Shown: piece by piece, positions 63,148 through 64,000 of the stretch
How the letters are laid out: every line of letters starts with the position of its first letter
How positions within the stretch are numbered: position 1 is the stretch's first letter
Source: Spodoptera frugiperda
Lineage: Eukaryota; Arthropoda; Insecta; Lepidoptera; Noctuidae
DNA: 64,000 nt
Assembly (NCBI RefSeq): GCF_023101765.2
Contig: NC_064216.1
Coordinates: 3,934,501 to 3,998,500 of the forward strand
Direction of reading: 5' to 3'
Notes under the pieces: model-generated
Database searches by the model: none
What the model saw: the letters and a program-made list of their open reading frames with translations, nothing else
What the model was told of the DNA's origin: nothing
Translations under genes and position numbers: made by a program

Positions 63148-63211
63148 TATACATATACAAACATAATTGGATTATTTTTTAGTTTTTATGAATCTCAAGG
63201 TACAGCTTCTT

Positions 63212-63217
63212 AATAAA
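63212..63217 (+). terminator. candidate poly(A) signal of the peptide gene
   Basis: AATAAA 440 bases after the TAA, but only about 65 bases once the Helitron is subtracted. It supports the two-exon model in which the Helitron lies in the 3' UTR. Confidence 0.4.
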
Positions 63218-63849
63218 ATGGCAAGGAACGGAACCCGAATTCGACCTTTTATATCTATCTTTTGGTCTCTGATCGTCCATATGTCATTGCTATTTTATTC
63301 CGAAGTTTAAGTTTTAGGTAGAATATATAGTTGAAACTAGTTACATAGATGTCTATATACCTACCAGAATTTGTTTCCACAAGATAATAAAAATACCTTA
63401 CTACCTTTACCTTTAAAATAATCTAGAAGACGGACATTAAAATAAAATTAGTCTCTATTCATCTACCCTATTGAACTAAAAGTCAAAGGAATCCTTCGTA
63501 AGGAAACTATATTTCATTTTTATTAAAATAATTTTTAATCAAACAGCCACTGAATCGACATGGGCTTGGTCACTTTTTTATATTTTATATAATGATTTCC
63601 CTATTGAAAACAGGTCTTGTGAAGTAAACGTGTATTTTGTTGTAAAAAATCGATATTCCATTCGTTAAAAGTCTTCAAGTTCCTCCTAAATACAAGTTTT
63701 AATGAAGGCTAGAAATAATATTCCAAGATAAAGTTGTAGTCTTAGATTTCTCAAGGAAAAACGTTACGAATGAAAAATTATTAAGAACTGACTATTGAGA
63801 CTTGAGACTGTGGAATATTCATTAAAGTCTGAATTCTATACATTTTGTG

Positions 63850-63990
63850 ATAACACAAAACCCCCTATTACATGGGACTATTATTAGTCCAGGTAAACCT
63901 GTTGTCATATTATACTGGGTACAATTCCAGATCCCGTCTTACTATTGAGAATTTATTGCAAATAGAAAAAAAAAGCAAAGTATTACTGAG
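63850..63990 (-). repeat. family C SINE body at the window edge
   Basis: 'ccccctattacatgggacta', 'cctgttgtcatattatactg ggtacaattccagatcccgt cttactattgagaatttatt', 'gcaaagtattactgagc'. The tRNA-like head would lie beyond the right edge. 63218-63849 shows no supported gene. Confidence 0.65.
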
Positions 63991-64000
63991 CTATTTTTGG

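Noticed and set aside
63614..63668. Possible third exon of the small peptide gene (after 'gaaaacag', 17 codons then TAA)
   Set aside because: Phase fits CG|G, but the pyrimidine tract is weak and the encoded residues show no pattern; kept only as a remote alternative.
1..64000. CRISPR array, operon or prokaryotic system
   Set aside because: The window is clearly eukaryotic (GT-AG introns, SINEs, insect gene families); the regular 20-bp repeat at 43709 has no spacers.

Overview
This is a eukaryotic, AT-rich insect window. The repeat content and the gene families point to Lepidoptera, probably a noctuid-type moth, although the species cannot be named from sequence alone. There is no operon structure, genes are split by GT-AG introns, and most of the DNA is intergenic or intronic and littered with short interspersed elements.

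Three protein-coding genes can be supported, all on the + strand and all in the right-hand part. (1) A carboxylesterase-fold protein of 615 residues in three exons (27070-27478, 47637-47743, 48261-49592) with a 20-kb first intron. It has a signal peptide and a hydrophobic C-terminal tail, but the nucleophile Ser is replaced by Asp (G-H-D-A-G), so it should not be a working serine esterase. (2) A 140-residue odorant-binding protein in two exons (53452-53520, 54121-54474) with only four mature cysteines, i.e. a 'minus-C' OBP lacking C2 and C5. (3) A small secreted-peptide gene starting at 59175 with a second exon at 62632. It encodes a textbook signal peptide followed by a Pro/Thr-rich segment. 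It either ends at a TAA directly abutted by a Helitron or is spliced onward out of the window. A kappa-B-like site lies upstream, so an immune role is possible but unproven.

Layout: 1-26.9 kb holds no gene that I can support, only repeats, MITEs, a copia integrase fragment, tandem duplications and a pair of TATCGATA sites. 27.0-49.7 kb is the esterase gene; its first intron holds a TA-flanked Tc1/mariner-type element with internal deletion, five copies of one MITE family, a 20-bp minisatellite and many SINEs. 49.7-53.4 kb is repeat-filled intergenic DNA. 53.4-54.5 kb is the OBP gene. 54.5-59.1 kb holds a Harbinger-type MITE, a MITE with a SINE nested in it and a ~115-bp tandem array. 59.1-64 kb is the small peptide gene with its intronic repeats (tandem duplication, SINE-hairpin composite, hAT-type MITE) and the Helitron.

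Repeat families are named here by letter only for cross-reference. A = element with core GACTCTTACTGACTAAAAAC; B = element with GGTAAACGAGCAGACGGATC; C = tRNA-like SINE with B-box GGTTCGATTCCCGGGTCGGG; D = tRNA-like SINE with GGTTCGATTCCCGCACGG; T = tRNA-like SINE with GTGGCCTAGAGGTTTAAGAC; L = 'TTTGCCCGCGACTTCG' element; R = 'GTTTGTTTGAACGCGCTAA' element; M = MITE with CCACCAGAGATGTGC ends; S = MITE with TAGTACGAGTTTGTT ends; N = 'ATATCCCGTTTTAAGTTCT' element. The letters are not database names. The three genes show no evident functional link; they look like ordinary neighbours.
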